From: Streptomyces sp. NBC_01451
GTDB lineage: Bacteria > Actinomycetota > Actinomycetes > Streptomycetales > Streptomycetaceae
DNA: 64,000 bases
Direction of reading: 5' to 3'
Assembly: GCF_036227485.1 (NCBI RefSeq)
Contig: NZ_CP109479.1
Coordinates: forward strand, 3,906,001 to 3,970,000
Shown here piece after piece: positions 25,426-32,479 of the stretch (position 1 is its first letter; the number at the start of each line of letters is the position of its first letter). A program made the position numbers and the translations under genes. The notes beneath the pieces were generated by a model, which saw only the letters and a program-made list of their open reading frames with translations, did no database searches and was not told where the DNA came from.

Positions 25426-25454
25426 AGGGCCCGGCACCTGAGGTGCCGGGCCCT
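25426..25454. terminator. Hairpin terminator downstream of the MFS gene
   Basis: AGGGCCCGGCACCT and AGGTGCCGGGCCCT pair perfectly around a single base. It lies 72 bases past the stop of the minus-strand MFS gene, between it and the deoR promoter. Confidence 0.75.
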
Positions 25455-25525
25455 GCTCCACCGCCCTTGCCGAGCGCACTCGCCGAGCCGTCCTTGCTCA
25501 GCCGTCCTCTCTCAGCCGTCCTCAC

Positions 25526-27046
25526 TCACCCGACGAGGACCTTCTCCCGCTCGCCCTCCTCCTCGCCCTCCTCGGCCGCGGCGTCCTGCGCGTCCGATAC
25601 GGGAGCCCGTCCCGGCAGCGCGAACATCGCCAGGAAGATCACGCCCATCAGCCCGGCCACCCACCCCAGCGCGTTCTGGAAGGCGTCCACGAACGCCGGC
25701 CCCACCTCGTCGGGCGCCAACCGGTCCCCCATCGTCCCGAAGAACACCACCGACACCAGCCCGAGCCCGAGCGCGTTGCCCATCTGCTGCACGGTGTTGA
25801 TCAGCCCGGAAGCCGATCCGGCGTGCTCCTTCGGGACCTCGGACAGCACGGCGTCCGTCAGCGGGGCGACGATCAGGCCCATCCCGGCGCCCATGACGAC
25901 CAGCGGGAGCGCCATCTGCCAGGAGGCGATGGCCAGGCCGTAGCGGCCGGACTCCCAGATGTAGACCAGCACACCGAGGCCCATCACCAGGGCGCCCGCC
26001 TGGAGCACCTTGCGGCCGAAGCGCGGGACCAGTTTCTGGACGGACATCCCGGCCGCCACCGACACCGCGATCGAGAAGGGCACACCGGTCAGACCGGCCC
26101 GCAGGGCGCTCCAGCCGAGCCCCATCTGCATGTACAGCGTCCACACCAGGAAGAAGATGCCCAGGCCGACCCCGAAGACGGTCTGCACGGCGATGCCCGC
26201 GGCGAAGCTCTTCACCCTGAACAGCGACAGCTCTATCAGCGGCGAACCGTCGATCCGCGTCTTGCGCTTCTCGTACGCCACCAGCGCGCCGAAGACACCG
26301 AGCGAGCCCGCCATCGACAGGTGTCCCCACAGCGGCCAGTCCAGCTCGCGCCCGCGGATCAGCGGGTAGAGCAGCATCAGCAGGCCCAGGGTCACCAGGG
26401 CGACGCCGACGAGGTCCAGCTTCAGCGCCCGGGGAGCCTTCGACTCGGTGATGAAGCGGTGGCCCAGGACCAGTCCCGCGATGCCGACCGGCAGGTTGAT
26501 CAGGAAGATCGGGCGCCAGCCGAGGCCGAACAGGTCCCACTCCGTCAGCAGCGCGCCCAGCAGCGGACCGGTCACCGCGCCCAGGCCGACGATCGCGCCG
26601 AAGAGCCCGAACACCTTGCCGCGCTCGTGCGCCGGGAAGGTCGCGTGGACGATCGACAGGACCTGCGGCACCATCATCGCCGCCATGCCGCCCTGGAGGA
26701 TGCGGGAGGCGACCAGCATCTCCGGGTTGGCGGCGAAGCCGCACAGGGCGGAGGCGAGGGTGAAGCCGCCCATGCCCACGAGGAACAGCCGCTTGCGGCC
26801 GTGGATGTCGCCGAGCCGCCCGCCGGTGACGAGACCGGCGGCGAAGGCGAGCGCGTAGCCGGCCGTGATCCACTGGATCTGGCTGAAGGTGGCGCCGGCC
26901 TCGCGCTGGATGGACGGGATCGCGACGTTGACGATCGTGACGTCGACGAGGTCCATGAAGGCCGCGGTCATCACGATGGCGAGGGCGAACCAGCGTCGCC
27001 GGTCCGGCACCACAGGGAGACCGGTTGGTGTTTCGGTGGAGGTCAT
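25526..27046 (-). CDS. MFS drug-efflux transporter, DHA2 (14-TM) type
   Basis: The 506-residue protein has about fourteen hydrophobic helices. AFMDLVDVTIVNVAIPSIQ (about 29-47) is the DHA2 motif D1-like segment, GGRLGDIHGRKRLFLVG (about 76-92) is motif A, and AIVGLGAVTGPLLGALLTE (about 149-168) matches the antiporter motif C (G-x-x-x-G-P-x-x-G-G). It probably exports a hydrophobic drug or metabolite with the proton gradient. The C-terminus is a Glu-rich tail. It is divergent from a WYL regulator across 62 bases that contain an inverted repeat, which implies local control by that regulator. Confidence 0.88.
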   Translation of the reverse strand: MTSTETPTGLPVVPDRRRWFALAIVMTAAFMDLVDVTIVNVAIPSIQREAGATFSQIQWITAGYALAFAAGLVTGGRLGDIHGRKRLFLVGMGGFTLASALCGFAANPEMLVASRILQGGMAAMMVPQVLSIVHATFPAHERGKVFGLFGAIVGLGAVTGPLLGALLTEWDLFGLGWRPIFLINLPVGIAGLVLGHRFITESKAPRALKLDLVGVALVTLGLLMLLYPLIRGRELDWPLWGHLSMAGSLGVFGALVAYEKRKTRIDGSPLIELSLFRVKSFAAGIAVQTVFGVGLGIFFLVWTLYMQMGLGWSALRAGLTGVPFSIAVSVAAGMSVQKLVPRFGRKVLQAGALVMGLGVLVYIWESGRYGLAIASWQMALPLVVMGAGMGLIVAPLTDAVLSEVPKEHAGSASGLINTVQQMGNALGLGLVSVVFFGTMGDRLAPDEVGPAFVDAFQNALGWVAGLMGVIFLAMFALPGRAPVSDAQDAAAEEGEEEGEREKVLVG

Positions 27047-27063
27047 GCGTTCAAGCTAGAACC

Positions 27064-27090
27064 CCATTAGGTCAGATCGTGTCCTAGTGG
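27064..27090. promoter_or_regulatory. Inverted-repeat operator between MFS gene and WYL regulator
   Basis: CCATTAGG (27064-27071), 11 bases, CCTAGTGG (27083-27090) is an imperfect inverted repeat with one mismatch per arm. It is centred in the 62-base divergent gap, so one bound regulator could control both genes. Confidence 0.6.
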
Positions 27091-27108
27091 TGCGGCATCC
27101 TCGAACTC

Positions 27109-28074
27109 ATGACGACGGACACACCGGCCCGGCTCCTTCAGCTCCTCTCGCTCCTCCAGACGCCCCGCGAGTGGCCGGGCGGCGAGCTCTCCGACCGGCT
27201 CGGGGTGTCCCGGCGCACGGTGCGGCGGGACATCGACCGGCTGCGTGAACTCGGCTATCCCGTGCAGGCGACCAAGGGTTCCGACGGCGGATACCGGCTG
27301 GTCGCGGGCAAGGCCATGCCGCCGCTGGTGCTCGACGACGAGGAGGCGGTGGCCATCGCGGTCGGGCTGCGGGCGGGTGCCGGGCACGCGGTCGAGGGGC
27401 TGGACGAGGCGTCCGTACGGGCGCTGGCCAAGCTGGAGCAGGTCCTGCCGTCCCGGCTGCGCCGCCGTGTCTCCACCCTCCAGGCCGCGACCACCCCGCT
27501 GACCAGCGGAGACGGTGCGGTCATCGCGCCCGAGACACTGACCGTGATGGCCTCGGCGGTGGCCGGCCAGGAGCGGCTGCGGTTCGCCTACCGCGCCAAG
27601 GACGGCACCCCCACCAAGCGCCTGACCGAGCCCCACCGGCTGGTTTCGACCGGCCGCCGCTGGTATCTCGTCGCCTACGACCTCGACCGCGCCGACTGGC
27701 GCACCTTCCGCGTCGACCGGGTCAGCGACCCCTTCGCGACGGGCGCCCGCTTCACCCCGCGCGAGCTGCCGACGGGCGACGCGGCGGAGTATCTGCGCCG
27801 CTCGATGTACGTACGGCAGGAGGCCTACGCGTTCGAGGTGACGTTCGCCGCCCCGGCCGCCCATGTCGCCGCCCGCGTCCCGGCCTGGCTCGGTGTCCCC
27901 GAGCCCATCGACGAGCACAGCTGCCGTATCCGTTCGTCGGTCAGCGACGCGCTGGAGTCACTGACCGTGCGGCTCGCGTCCGTCGACTGCGAGTTCACGG
28001 TCCAGGAACCGGCCGAACTCGTCCAGCGGGTGAGGGAGTTGGGGGCCCGTATGACCCGGGCGGCGGGCAGCTGA
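27109..28074 (+). CDS. WYL-domain transcriptional regulator (YafY/HTH_11 type)
   Basis: The 321-residue protein has an N-terminal HTH_11 winged helix (ARLLQLLSLLQTPREWPGGE then LSDRLGVSRRTVRRDIDRLR, recognition helix about 33-45; YPVQATKGSDGGYRLVAG wing). It is followed by a WYL domain with LRFAYRAKDGTPTKRLTEPH, RWYLVAYDLDRADWRTFRVD (about 183-202) and a C-terminal WCX extension. WYL domains bind ligands such as nucleotides or ssDNA in characterised relatives. The gene is divergent from the MFS exporter and probably regulates it. Confidence 0.9.
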   Translation: MTTDTPARLLQLLSLLQTPREWPGGELSDRLGVSRRTVRRDIDRLRELGYPVQATKGSDGGYRLVAGKAMPPLVLDDEEAVAIAVGLRAGAGHAVEGLDEASVRALAKLEQVLPSRLRRRVSTLQAATTPLTSGDGAVIAPETLTVMASAVAGQERLRFAYRAKDGTPTKRLTEPHRLVSTGRRWYLVAYDLDRADWRTFRVDRVSDPFATGARFTPRELPTGDAAEYLRRSMYVRQEAYAFEVTFAAPAAHVAARVPAWLGVPEPIDEHSCRIRSSVSDALESLTVRLASVDCEFTVQEPAELVQRVRELGARMTRAAGS

Positions 28075-28099
28075 CCGACCGGCCACGGGCACTCGTGAC

Positions 28100-28738
28100 T
28101 CAGGAGTCCGCGCCGTTCCACGGAAAGTCCCGGAGCGCCTCCAGGTTGCGCACCGCGAGTTCCGCCGGGCCGCTCGGGCCGTCGGCAGGTGCGTCCCCGG
28201 CCGACCAGATCTCGAAGGCGACGCGTACGGCGGCACTGGCGACGGCGGCGGTGAAGCGCGTCTCGGGCGAGTCGGCCGGACCCGCGCCCCGGGAGGCCAG
28301 CGCCTGGGCCAGCGCGCGTTCCGACATCAGGCACCGCTCCGCCCACACCCGCAGCAGGCCGGGGCTCTCCTCCGCCAGCCGGAACAGGGTGCGGGCCCAG
28401 TCCAGAGCGCCCTGCGACACCCCGTCGCCGGGCGTCAGCACATGCCGTGCCCCGTGTTCCAGGGCCTGCGGCACGGACAGTGCGGCCGGGGCCTCGCGTA
28501 CCGCCTGGGCCCAGCGCTCCGTGCCGGCGCCGAACAGGGGGCCGATGGCCTCTTCCTTGGTGGCGAAGTAGCGGTAGAAGGTGCGCGGTGCGACCCCTGC
28601 GGCCTGGGCGATGTCCTCGGCGCGGGTGGCCCGCGGGCCGTGGGTCACGAAGAGCCGCCCCGCTACGAGGGCGATCTCCATCCGGGTCTCGTGCTTTCGC
28701 CGTTCGGTGAGGGAAGTGGGATGGGACACGGACGCCAC
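28100..28738 (-). CDS. TetR family transcriptional regulator
   Basis: The protein of about 212 residues has a TetR helix-turn-helix near the start: ETRMEIALVAGRLFVTHGPR, then ATRAEDIAQAAGVAPRTFYR with the YFATKEEAI end at about 57-66. The C-terminal ligand domain is Ala-rich and has no close family I recognise. GTG 28738 or the second GTG four codons on could start it. It is convergent with the WYL gene, 25 bases from its stop, and lies downstream of the hrdD 3' region. No target gene is obvious next to it. Confidence 0.85.
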   Translation of the reverse strand: MASVSHPTSLTERRKHETRMEIALVAGRLFVTHGPRATRAEDIAQAAGVAPRTFYRYFATKEEAIGPLFGAGTERWAQAVREAPAALSVPQALEHGARHVLTPGDGVSQGALDWARTLFRLAEESPGLLRVWAERCLMSERALAQALASRGAGPADSPETRFTAAVASAAVRVAFEIWSAGDAPADGPSGPAELAVRNLEALRDFPWNGADS

Positions 28739-29143
28739 GTTATGCCGCTGTGGCAGAATCTGCCATTCGGCGGGCCACCCCGGGGTTCAGGTACGGGGTG
28801 CCCCGCCCTCAGATCAGCTGTGGGGCACCTCAGGCGATCCACCAGGCAAAAGAGAGCCGGGCCCCGGCACCTGGGGGGGGTAGGTGCCGAAGCCCGGCTC
28901 GGGGAGAGCCCCGACGCTGGGGGGGGGTTGCGTCGGGACTCGGCTCAGGGGGGCCCGAGGCGTCACCGCCCGGACCCGAAGTCCTGGGCCCTGAGGTCTT
29001 GTGCCCCGGACCCGGTGGTTTGAAGCAGCCTTGCACCGCTGTCTTTGCGCGGCCTTCCGCCACCCCGCGCACGCGGCCACCAACAGTCGTACGCCTCCCG
29101 GCGCACGAGCCACTCGAATGCGCCCCCTGCGGGGCGCCGGGAA
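28739..29143. other. 405-base gene-free stretch with G-loop hairpins beyond hrdD
   Basis: No coding sequence is supported here. Two stem-loops stand out. The first (28855-28900) has arms GAGCCGGGC...CGGCACCT and AGGTGCCG...GCCCGGCTC with a loop of eight G and one T. The second (28906-28941) has GAGCCCCGACGC and GCGTCGGGACTC around a loop of nine G residues. Both lie about 200-290 bases beyond the hrdD stop on its transcribed side and may terminate or stabilise that transcript; there the loops would be poly-C. The remainder is ordinary GC-rich spacer. Confidence 0.6.
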
Positions 29144-30145
29144 CTACGCCACCGCGTCGAACCCGGTGTCCCGTGCCAGCTTCTTCAGTTCCAGCAGCGC
29201 GTGCTTCTCTATCTGCCGGATCCGCTCACGGGTCAGCCCGTGCTCCTTGCCGACCTCCGTCAGCGTCCGCTCCCGGCCGTCGACGATGCCGTACCGCATC
29301 TTGATGATGGAGGCCGTCCGCTGGTCGAGGCGGCCGATCAGGTCGTCCAGTTCCTCGCTGCGCAGGAGAGTCAGCACGGACTGCTCCGGCGACACCGCCG
29401 ACGTGTCCTCCAGGAGGTCGCCGAACTGGGTCTCGCCCTCGTCGTCCACCGGCATGTTCAGCGAGACCGGGTCGCGGGCCCAGTCCAGGACGTCGACCAC
29501 GCGGGCCGCGTTCGTGTCCAGTTCGGCGGCGATCTCCGCGGGCTCCGGGTCCCGGCCGTTCTTACGGTTGAACTCGCGCTGCACTCGACGGATCCGGCCC
29601 AGTTCCTCGACCAGGTGGACGGGGAGGCGGATCGTGCGTGACTGGTCGGCTATGGAGCGGGTGATGGCCTGCCGGATCCACCAGGTGGCGTACGTCGAGA
29701 ACTTGAAGCCCTTGCGGTAGTCGAACTTCTCGACCGCGCGCACCAGACCGGCGTTGCCCTCCTGGATCAGGTCGAGGAGAGGCAGGCCGCTGCGGGGGTA
29801 GCGGCGCGCCACGGCGACGACCAGCCGGAGGTTGGAGCGGATGAAGACGTCCTTGGCCCGCTCGCTCTCGGCGACGAGCGCCTCCAGCTCCTGGGTGGTG
29901 GCGTCGGCGTCGGCCTCCGCCTCGCCGTCGAGGATCTGGCGTGCGAACACACCGGCTTCGATGGTCTGCGACAGCTCGACCTCCTTCGCGGCGTCGAGGA
30001 GAGGGGTGCGGGCTATCTCGTCCAAGTACATGCCGACCAGGTCGCGGTCGGCGATCTCGCCGCCATGGGCGCGAACACTGCGTGCGCCGCCGACGGTCCC
30101 GCCGGTGGCGGACGACGTACGACGGGCGACGGCACGGGTTGCCAT
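29144..30145 (-). CDS. hrdD: RNA polymerase sigma factor HrdD (group 2 sigma-70)
   Basis: The protein of about 333 residues is a non-essential principal-like sigma factor of Streptomyces. Region 1.2 is DRDLVGMYLDEIARTPLLDA (about 34-53). Region 2 runs from about 103 to 172 with SNLRLVVAVARRYPRSGLPL, LIQEGNAGLVRAVEKFDYRK and FKFSTYATWWIRQAITRSIA (-10 recognition and melting). Region 4.2 near the end is TLTEVGKEHGLTRERIRQIE (-35 recognition). The N-terminus MATRAVARRTSSATGG matches HrdD. ATG 30145 follows AAGGGAG by 5 bases. Upstream lies a sigma-R-type promoter, consistent with what is known of hrdD in S. coelicolor, where it is under stress sigma control. Confidence 0.95.
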   Translation of the reverse strand: MATRAVARRTSSATGGTVGGARSVRAHGGEIADRDLVGMYLDEIARTPLLDAAKEVELSQTIEAGVFARQILDGEAEADADATTQELEALVAESERAKDVFIRSNLRLVVAVARRYPRSGLPLLDLIQEGNAGLVRAVEKFDYRKGFKFSTYATWWIRQAITRSIADQSRTIRLPVHLVEELGRIRRVQREFNRKNGRDPEPAEIAAELDTNAARVVDVLDWARDPVSLNMPVDDEGETQFGDLLEDTSAVSPEQSVLTLLRSEELDDLIGRLDQRTASIIKMRYGIVDGRERTLTEVGKEHGLTRERIRQIEKHALLELKKLARDTGFDAVA

Positions 30146-30247
30146 GCTTGCTCCCTTGCGATGGAGGGCCAGCGGGTGGTCCTGGGTATCTCTGTTGATT
30201 ACTGAACGCTCAGCACACTCCTCGCGTGCCCAGCTTCTGAAGGAAAC

Positions 30248-30274
30248 AACGACTGGAATCAGGACAGAATTCCC
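30248..30274 (-). promoter_or_regulatory. Sigma-R-dependent promoter of hrdD
   Basis: On the minus strand GGGAAT (30274-30269), exactly 18 bases, then GTTGTTT (from 30250) matches the sigma-R consensus GGGAAT-N18-GTT used in the thiol-oxidation response. The GTT lies 103 bases upstream of the hrdD start. No clear second promoter of sigma-E type could be read in the same gap. Confidence 0.8.
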
Positions 30275-30333
30275 AACCCGTCCCCCTGTTTTTCTGATCT
30301 TGCAGTACCCTGTCCCGCCACAGAGGAGGCGCG

Positions 30334-30852
30334 ATGTCGTCGGAACGTACAAAGGTGCTGGTCAGGCCGGGTGTCGAGGATGATCTCGAAGCCCTCACCG
30401 ATCTCTACAACCACTACGTGCGGGAGACACCAACCACTTTCGACATCAAAACCTTCACACCTCAGGAGCGCCGCCCCTGGCTGCTCTCCTACCCTGAAGA
30501 CGGCCCGCACCGCCTGATGGTTGCCGCGGACATGGACTCACAGCGGATTCTGGGGTATGCCACATCCGGCCCCTTCCGCGCGAAGCCGGCCTACGGCACC
30601 ACCGTGGAGGTCACCGTCTATCTCGCCCCGGACGCCGGCGGGCGCGGCATCGGCACGCTGCTCTACGAGGCGCTCTTCGAGGTCCTGGCCGGCGAGGACG
30701 TGCATCGGGCCCTGGCGGGGGTCGTGCCACCGAACGAAGCGTCCGTGCGGCTGCACGAACGCTTCGGGTTCCGGTACGTGGGCACGTACCGCGAGGTGGG
30801 CCGCAAGTTCGGCCGTTACTGGGATGTGGCCTGGTACGAGAAGGAGCTCTGA
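30334..30852 (+). CDS. GNAT acetyltransferase, phosphinothricin acetyltransferase-like
   Basis: The 172-residue GNAT protein resembles the Pat/Bar group that N-acetylates phosphinothricin, methionine sulfone or related amino acids. The N-terminal VRPGVEDDLEALTDLYNHYV and TPTTFDIKTFTPQERRPWL are typical of that group. The acetyl-CoA motif A is VTVYLAPDAGGRGIGTLLYE (about 92-111). The segment NEASVRLHERFGFRYVGTYR and the end WDVAWYEKEL also match. ATG 30334 follows GAGGAGGCGCG. It is divergent from hrdD. Without a specific resistance cluster nearby, the physiological substrate remains open. Confidence 0.85.
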   Translation: MSSERTKVLVRPGVEDDLEALTDLYNHYVRETPTTFDIKTFTPQERRPWLLSYPEDGPHRLMVAADMDSQRILGYATSGPFRAKPAYGTTVEVTVYLAPDAGGRGIGTLLYEALFEVLAGEDVHRALAGVVPPNEASVRLHERFGFRYVGTYREVGRKFGRYWDVAWYEKEL

Positions 30853-30892
30853 TGCCTCTTCCCGTGCCCGTTCGGGTGACCCTTCCGGCCAC

Positions 30893-30927
30893 CGGGCACC
30901 TGCCCGAAGGGGCCGATCACCGGCCCC
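30893..30927. terminator. Paired hairpins between convergent genes
   Basis: CGGGCA/TGCCCG with a two-base loop (30893-30906) is followed by GGGGCCG/CCGGCCCC with a four-base loop (30909-30927). They lie between the convergent acetyltransferase and dioxygenase genes. Confidence 0.55.
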
Positions 30928-30933
30928 CGGAGG

Positions 30934-31725
30934 TCAGCCGAACTGCACCGACCGCTTGGCCATCCCCATCCAGAAGCCGTCGATGACCGACTTCTGGGAG
31001 TCCAGCTCACCGGCCAGGTCGGCGGCGCCCATCGTCACGAAGAGCGGGGCGAAGTGCTCGGTGCGCGGGTGGGCGTAACGGCCCGCGGGAGCCTTGTTCA
31101 GGAAGTCCAGCAGGCCGTCCACGTCCCGCCTCTCCAGCGCCCTGCGGCCCCAGTCGTCGAACTCGCTCGACCAGGTCGGCACGCCGGAGCCCGTGTGCCG
31201 CAGCGCGGCCAGGTTGTGGGTGAAGAAGCCGGAGCCGACGATCAGCACGCCCTCGTCGCGCAGTGGGGCGAGCCTGCGCCCGATGTCCATCAGTTTCACC
31301 GGGTCGAGGGTCGGCATGGAGATCTGGAGGACAGGGATGTCCGCCTCGGGGAACATCTCCACCAACGGGACGTACGCGCCGTGGTCGAGACCACGGTCCG
31401 GGATGTCCTGGACGGGCATGCCGGGGGCCCGCAGCAGCTTGCGTACGGACTCGGCGAGTTCGGGGGCGCCCGGGGCGGCGTACTCGACCTGGTAGTAGTG
31501 CTCGGGGAAGCCCCAGAAGTCGTAGACGAGGGGGATCGTTTCGATGGCGCCGAGGGCGAGCGGGGCCTCTTCCCAGTGGGCGGAGACCATGAGGATCGCC
31601 TTGGGGCGGGGCAGGTCGGCCGACCAGGCGGCGAGCTGGCCGGGCCAGACCGGGTCGTCCGCCAGTGGAGGCGCGCCGTGACTGATGTAGAGCGCGGGCA
31701 TGCGCTCCTGGATGTCGGCGGACAT
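30934..31725 (-). CDS. LigB/DODA-type extradiol dioxygenase (YgiD-like)
   Basis: The 263-residue protein belongs to the class III extradiol dioxygenase superfamily, close to 4,5-DOPA dioxygenase and YgiD. Metal-binding His16 (ALYISHGAPPL) and His50 (ILMVSAHWEE) are present. The later RGLDHGAYVPLVEMFPEADI and VGSGFFTHNLAALR provide the catalytic His region, and RTEHFAPLFVTMGAAD the last conserved block. It would open aromatic diol rings using a non-haem metal. ATG 31725 is divergent from a MarR gene with an operator-like repeat between, so substrate-responsive control is likely. The substrate is not known. Confidence 0.88.
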   Translation of the reverse strand: MSADIQERMPALYISHGAPPLADDPVWPGQLAAWSADLPRPKAILMVSAHWEEAPLALGAIETIPLVYDFWGFPEHYYQVEYAAPGAPELAESVRKLLRAPGMPVQDIPDRGLDHGAYVPLVEMFPEADIPVLQISMPTLDPVKLMDIGRRLAPLRDEGVLIVGSGFFTHNLAALRHTGSGVPTWSSEFDDWGRRALERRDVDGLLDFLNKAPAGRYAHPRTEHFAPLFVTMGAADLAGELDSQKSVIDGFWMGMAKRSVQFG

Positions 31726-31762
31726 GACGACTGCTTCCTTCCGTGGACCTTTACCTCTTCTG

Positions 31763-31783
31763 CTTCAAGTCTGCATCTTGAAG
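31763..31783. promoter_or_regulatory. MarR-type operator CTTCAAG-N7-CTTGAAG
   Basis: A perfect inverted repeat, CTTCAAG (31763-31769) and CTTGAAG (31777-31783) around seven bases, lies between the divergent dioxygenase and MarR genes. A second overlapping pair, CTTGA and TCAAG, follows at once (31777-31790). This suggests two adjacent dimer sites. Confidence 0.7.
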
Positions 31784-31858
31784 TCTCAAGCTTCTCGCAT
31801 ACTGAACATACATCGTTTTGGTTTAAAATTCAAGGACGGGGAACGTAGAGTGGAGTAC

Positions 31859-32368
31859 ATGAACACGGCATCTACATCTGACGAGGAGCCCCGCTGGCTC
31901 ACCGACGAGGAGCAGCGCACCTGGCGCGCCTACATGCACGCCGTCACCCTTCTGGAGGACCATCTCGACCGTCAGCTCCAGCGTGACGCCGGCATGCCGC
32001 ACGTCTACTACGGCCTGCTGGTCGGTCTCGGCGAGCAGGCGGACGGACGTCTGCGCATGACCGAGCTGGCGATGAAGGCCAAGATCACCCGCTCCCGTCT
32101 CTCGCACGCCATCGCCCGGCTGGAGAAGAACGGCTGGGTACGCCGCGAGGACTGCCCCTCGGACAAGCGCGGCCAGTTCGCCGTCCTGACCGAGCAGGGC
32201 CAGGAGGTGCTCCGGCGCACCGCGCCCGGTCATGTGACCGCCGTACGGCAGGCGTTGTTCGACCGGATCAGCGACGAGCAGCGCAAGACGCTCCACGACG
32301 TCATGGAGATCGTCGCCCAGGGCCTTCAGCCGAAGGACGCGGGCGCGGATCTGCCCTGGCTCCGCTGA
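31859..32368 (+). CDS. MarR family transcriptional regulator
   Basis: The 169-residue protein shows the MarR winged helix: MTELAMKAKITRSRLSHAIA (about 66-85) with recognition helix, then RLEKNGWVRREDCPSDKRGQ and the wing FAVLTEQGQEVLRR. The N- and C-terminal helices (TWRAYMHAVTLLEDHLDRQL; HDVMEIVAQGLQ) form the dimer interface. ATG 31859 was chosen because upstream codons run into the operator region. It is divergent from the DODA-like dioxygenase gene and probably represses it. The sequence closely resembles a common Streptomyces group beginning WLTDEEQ. Confidence 0.9.
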   Translation: MNTASTSDEEPRWLTDEEQRTWRAYMHAVTLLEDHLDRQLQRDAGMPHVYYGLLVGLGEQADGRLRMTELAMKAKITRSRLSHAIARLEKNGWVRREDCPSDKRGQFAVLTEQGQEVLRRTAPGHVTAVRQALFDRISDEQRKTLHDVMEIVAQGLQPKDAGADLPWLR

Positions 32369-32383
32369 GCGGAACCAGGGCAG
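32351..32383 (+). terminator. Hairpin spanning the marR stop codon
   Basis: CTGCCCTGGCTCCGC, three bases (TGA, the stop codon), then GCGGAACCAGGGCAG gives a 15-base stem with one mismatch. The stop codon itself is the loop. Confidence 0.7.
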
Positions 32384-32393
32384 ATCCTGGAGT

Positions 32394-32431
32394 CGTACGT
32401 CACGAGGCGTCCCCACCCCGCGTGACGTACG
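32394..32431. terminator. Second hairpin between convergent marR and MFS genes
   Basis: CGTACGTCACG and CGTGACGTACG are perfect 11-base arms around a 16-base loop, 49 bases before the minus-strand MFS stop. It probably terminates that gene's transcript. Confidence 0.6.
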
Positions 32432-32479
32432 GAGTGGCCCGAAGGGGTAAGAGGGGTCCCGGGTGAGCGGAGGCCGGGG

